A stretch of DNA of 64,000 nt from JAGNZR01 sp051652785. Its GTDB lineage: Bacteria > Fusobacteriota > Fusobacteriia > Fusobacteriales > Fusobacteriaceae. This document shows, in pieces, positions 62,500-64,000 of this stretch. Position 1 is the stretch's first letter; each line of letters opens with the position of its first letter. The notes below the pieces were generated by a model. It was not told where the DNA came from. It did no database searches and saw only the letters and a program-made list of their open reading frames with translations. Location: positions 1 through 64,000 of the forward strand of contig JBOFUX010000052.1 in the NCBI GenBank assembly GCA_051652785.1, in the 5' to 3' direction. A program made the position numbers and the translations under genes.

Positions 62500-63774
62500 C
62501 TAAATTACTGTATTCTCTTCAATATTTTTTTTATTTTTAATCATTTTTAATAAAACAGTAGTGATAACTATTCCTAAAAGAGAAAAACCTATCATAAAAG
62601 AAAATATAATTCTAAATCCTAAAATCCCCGGATATTTATCAAGCATACTTCCATATAAAGTAAAAGCAAACATTTGAGGGGCGTATCCTAATATGCAGGC
62701 AATAGACATTGCAGCTCCACTTATTTCTTTAGGAACCTTTATTTCATCTATCGGAGCAAAGAATACCGCTCTCATTGAAAAAATAATTACTCCAAATCCA
62801 AGAGTTAGAGTCATTCCTACATAAGTATTCAATGTTTCATGGGGAAGGAAAATAAAAATAGTCATAGCTAGAGCAGAGGCAGCTAAAGCTACTCTTAAAA
62901 ATTTAGTTGATGATTTGAATTTTTTATCTACTATAAATCCACCTAGAGGACCTCCAACCATTTTTAGACCATATTGATTAATGATTCCGTATGCACCTAC
63001 TAAAGCTACTGGCATTCCATAAATTTCTCTTAAAAATGGAATGAAATATGTAAGACCACAATAAACTGAATAAATAGAAAAAATTGTGAAAGAAACAGCC
63101 CATATTTCTTTTGTTTTTAGAGCTTTTTTTACTCCTTCCCAAGCTACTTTATTTTTTCCGATTTTTTCACCTTTAGCGTCAATGTCAAGAATTTTGTCAT
63201 TATCTAATAAAAAATAAGATACAACTCCAACTAAAGCCACAGTACCAGAGAAGAAAAGAATAGCTATTTTCAGTCCAAAAGCACCTTCTCCCAATAATGA
63301 AAAAAGTCCTAAAGCTGAAAAAGCTACTATTGTATCAACAATGCCTCTTCCAGCTTCTAAAAAGCCAAATAATCTTCCTTGCTCACTACTATCTCCAAGC
63401 AAACGAATTGCTTTTAGAAGAACTGGCCAATAAATAACTTCTCCAAATAGTGACAGTAATCCCCAAGAAACAAGAATTCCATAGTAACCAGGGAAAGTAG
63501 ACATATAAACACCTATTCCACCAATACAAATTAAAGAAATAGGAATTAATATCTTTTTAGAAAATCTATCAGAAATATATATAGAAGCAAAATTTCCAAT
63601 AGTTTGAACAATTCCATAGACAGACAATGCCATTCCAATTTGTGTGTGAGATAATTGCATAAATTCTTGCATAGGGATATAAAACGCATCTTTAAGTGAG
63701 GAGAGTTTGAAAATAGTTCCTCCACCAATAACAAGTACAATAAAAGTAAATATTTTTTTCAATTTTTTATTCAA
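62500..63774 (-). CDS. MFS transporter
   Basis: A 424-residue major facilitator with 12 membrane helices. The loop 2-3 signature is SIYISDRFSKKILIP, with a central hydrophilic loop at about 195-215 (DIDAKGEKIGKN). Similarity is to sugar/organophosphate- or hexuronate-type members, but substrate is unknown. The start is TTG at 63774: GGAGG lies 7 bases before it, and the longer ATG-initiated frame (63807) would put that ribosome site within the gene. First gene of the operon, behind a good promoter. Confidence 0.85.
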   Translation of the reverse strand: MNKKLKKIFTFIVLVIGGGTIFKLSSLKDAFYIPMQEFMQLSHTQIGMALSVYGIVQTIGNFASIYISDRFSKKILIPISLICIGGIGVYMSTFPGYYGILVSWGLLSLFGEVIYWPVLLKAIRLLGDSSEQGRLFGFLEAGRGIVDTIVAFSALGLFSLLGEGAFGLKIAILFFSGTVALVGVVSYFLLDNDKILDIDAKGEKIGKNKVAWEGVKKALKTKEIWAVSFTIFSIYSVYCGLTYFIPFLREIYGMPVALVGAYGIINQYGLKMVGGPLGGFIVDKKFKSSTKFLRVALAASALAMTIFIFLPHETLNTYVGMTLTLGFGVIIFSMRAVFFAPIDEIKVPKEISGAAMSIACILGYAPQMFAFTLYGSMLDKYPGILGFRIIFSFMIGFSLLGIVITTVLLKMIKNKKNIEENTVI

Positions 63775-63802
63775 AAGTACACCTCCAAATATATTTAAAT
63801 AT

Positions 63803-63817
63803 AACAACTCATGTGTT
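63803..63817. promoter_or_regulatory. Possible operator after the MFS -10 box
   Basis: AACAACTCATGTGTT, an imperfect inverted repeat with AACA/TGTT ends, just downstream of the MFS operon -10. A possible DeoR-type site. Confidence 0.3.
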
Positions 63818-63819
63818 AA

Positions 63820-63848
63820 AGTATAGATTAATAAGTACTAAAAGTCAA
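63820..63848 (-). promoter_or_regulatory. MFS operon promoter
   Basis: Minus strand TTGACT (63848-63843), 17-base spacer, TATACT (63825-63820). Confidence 0.7.
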
Positions 63849-63867
63849 AGGTTTTTTTGGTTTTATG

Positions 63868-63888
63868 TTGTTTTGTATTGTTTTGTAT
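63868..63888. repeat. Direct repeat in the divergent promoter region
   Basis: TTGTTTTGTA occurs twice in tandem between the two divergent promoters; it could be a regulator binding site. Confidence 0.35.
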
Positions 63889-63929
63889 CGGTGTTTTTTA
63901 AATTATGATGAAGATTAAATATATTTAGT

Positions 63930-63958
63930 TTGTATTATTTATCTGAAAAAGCTATAAT
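63930..63958 (+). promoter_or_regulatory. Promoter of the gene entering the right edge
   Basis: TTGTAT (63930-63935), 17-base spacer, TATAAT (63953-63958). Confidence 0.6.
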
Positions 63959-63993
63959 ATTAATGTCAATTAAAATAAAAATTGGAGGAAAAA

Positions 63994-64000
63994 ATGAAAA
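63994..64000 (+). CDS. Start of a gene truncated by the window edge
   Basis: ATG at 63994 followed by AAA, preceded by TTGGAGGA with good spacing and a promoter at 63930-63958. Only two codons are visible; the product is unknown. Confidence 0.6.

Noticed and set aside
63868..63888. CRISPR-like repeat
   Set aside because: Only two 10-base units in direct contact and no spacers; no cas genes in the window.

Overview
The window is a chromosomal segment of a very AT-rich bacterium. Gene content points most strongly to the Fusobacteriota (a Fusobacterium or Cetobacterium relative): a WhiA homologue, lipoproteins with standard lipoboxes, an undecaprenol/diacylglycerol kinase fused to PAP2, a JAB-DinG fusion, an AsnA-type asparagine synthetase and DUF1904. 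An AT-rich Clostridia relative cannot be excluded from sequence reading alone. Almost all of it is ordinary, tightly packed chromosome; no phage, CRISPR array, rRNA or intact insertion sequence is visible.

Layout. 1-6.8 kb: pepA, an Eis-like acetyltransferase, ruvC, a small RpoD-type sigma factor, a HI0933-type flavoprotein, a glyoxalase-II-like hydrolase and a DUF1904 protein, separated by clear hairpin terminators. 6.8-16.4 kb: one long minus-strand housekeeping operon read dinG(JAB)-pgpH-ybeY-dgkA/PAP2-lipase-methyltransferase-holA, preceded by a tandem repeat whose units each carry a TATAAT box. 16.6-18.6 kb: a YdcF-type lipoprotein, a short secreted-type ORF cut off at an IS605-like hairpin remnant, and ssb. 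18.8-30.3 kb: a plus-strand run polA-whiA-ribF-scpA-murJ-DNA methyltransferase-corA-unknown-coaBC, with overlapping or near-overlapping genes in the centre. 30.3-31.6 kb: asnA behind a leader that encodes a 41-residue peptide with 16 asparagines, followed by mutually exclusive antiterminator and terminator hairpins. 31.7-39.4 kb: a pepT remnant, a MATE exporter, tRNA-Leu(CAA), an unknown helical protein, rlmN, a class A penicillin-binding protein and formate-tetrahydrofolate ligase. 39.5-42.5 kb: a Cd/Zn-type P-ATPase with its ArsR/SmtB regulator and a perfect 56-bp palindromic operator, then a second IS605-like hairpin and an XRE regulator. 42.6-48.3 kb: a complete L-ascorbate utilisation operon ulaG-A-B-C-D-E-F. 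48.3-53.8 kb: a HAD-nitroreductase fusion with a peptide-binding lipoprotein, an NCS2 purine permease and an orphan PotD-like lipoprotein. 53.8-59.2 kb: an ABC1/UbiB-like kinase, a SpoU rRNA methylase, dinB, an M18 aminopeptidase and a YcdX phosphatase. 59.2-63.8 kb: a minus-strand catabolic operon (MFS transporter, frameshifted alanine/glycine symporter, TIM-barrel epimerase, DeoR regulator), with a divergent gene starting at the right edge.

The most notable item is the asnA leader. Its parts (promoter, ribosome site, Asn-rich ORF, a hairpin within the Asn codons, an antiterminator whose 5' arm is covered by a ribosome at the leader stop codon, and a strong terminator) fit classical ribosome-mediated attenuation responding to Asn-tRNA, here controlling asparagine synthetase A. 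I do not recall this arrangement being described for asnA. Other items worth a second look are the 56-bp palindrome at the cad promoter, the two near-identical solo IS605-like hairpins, the promoter repeat before dinG, the HAD-nitroreductase fusion and the orphan methyltransferase inside a housekeeping operon.
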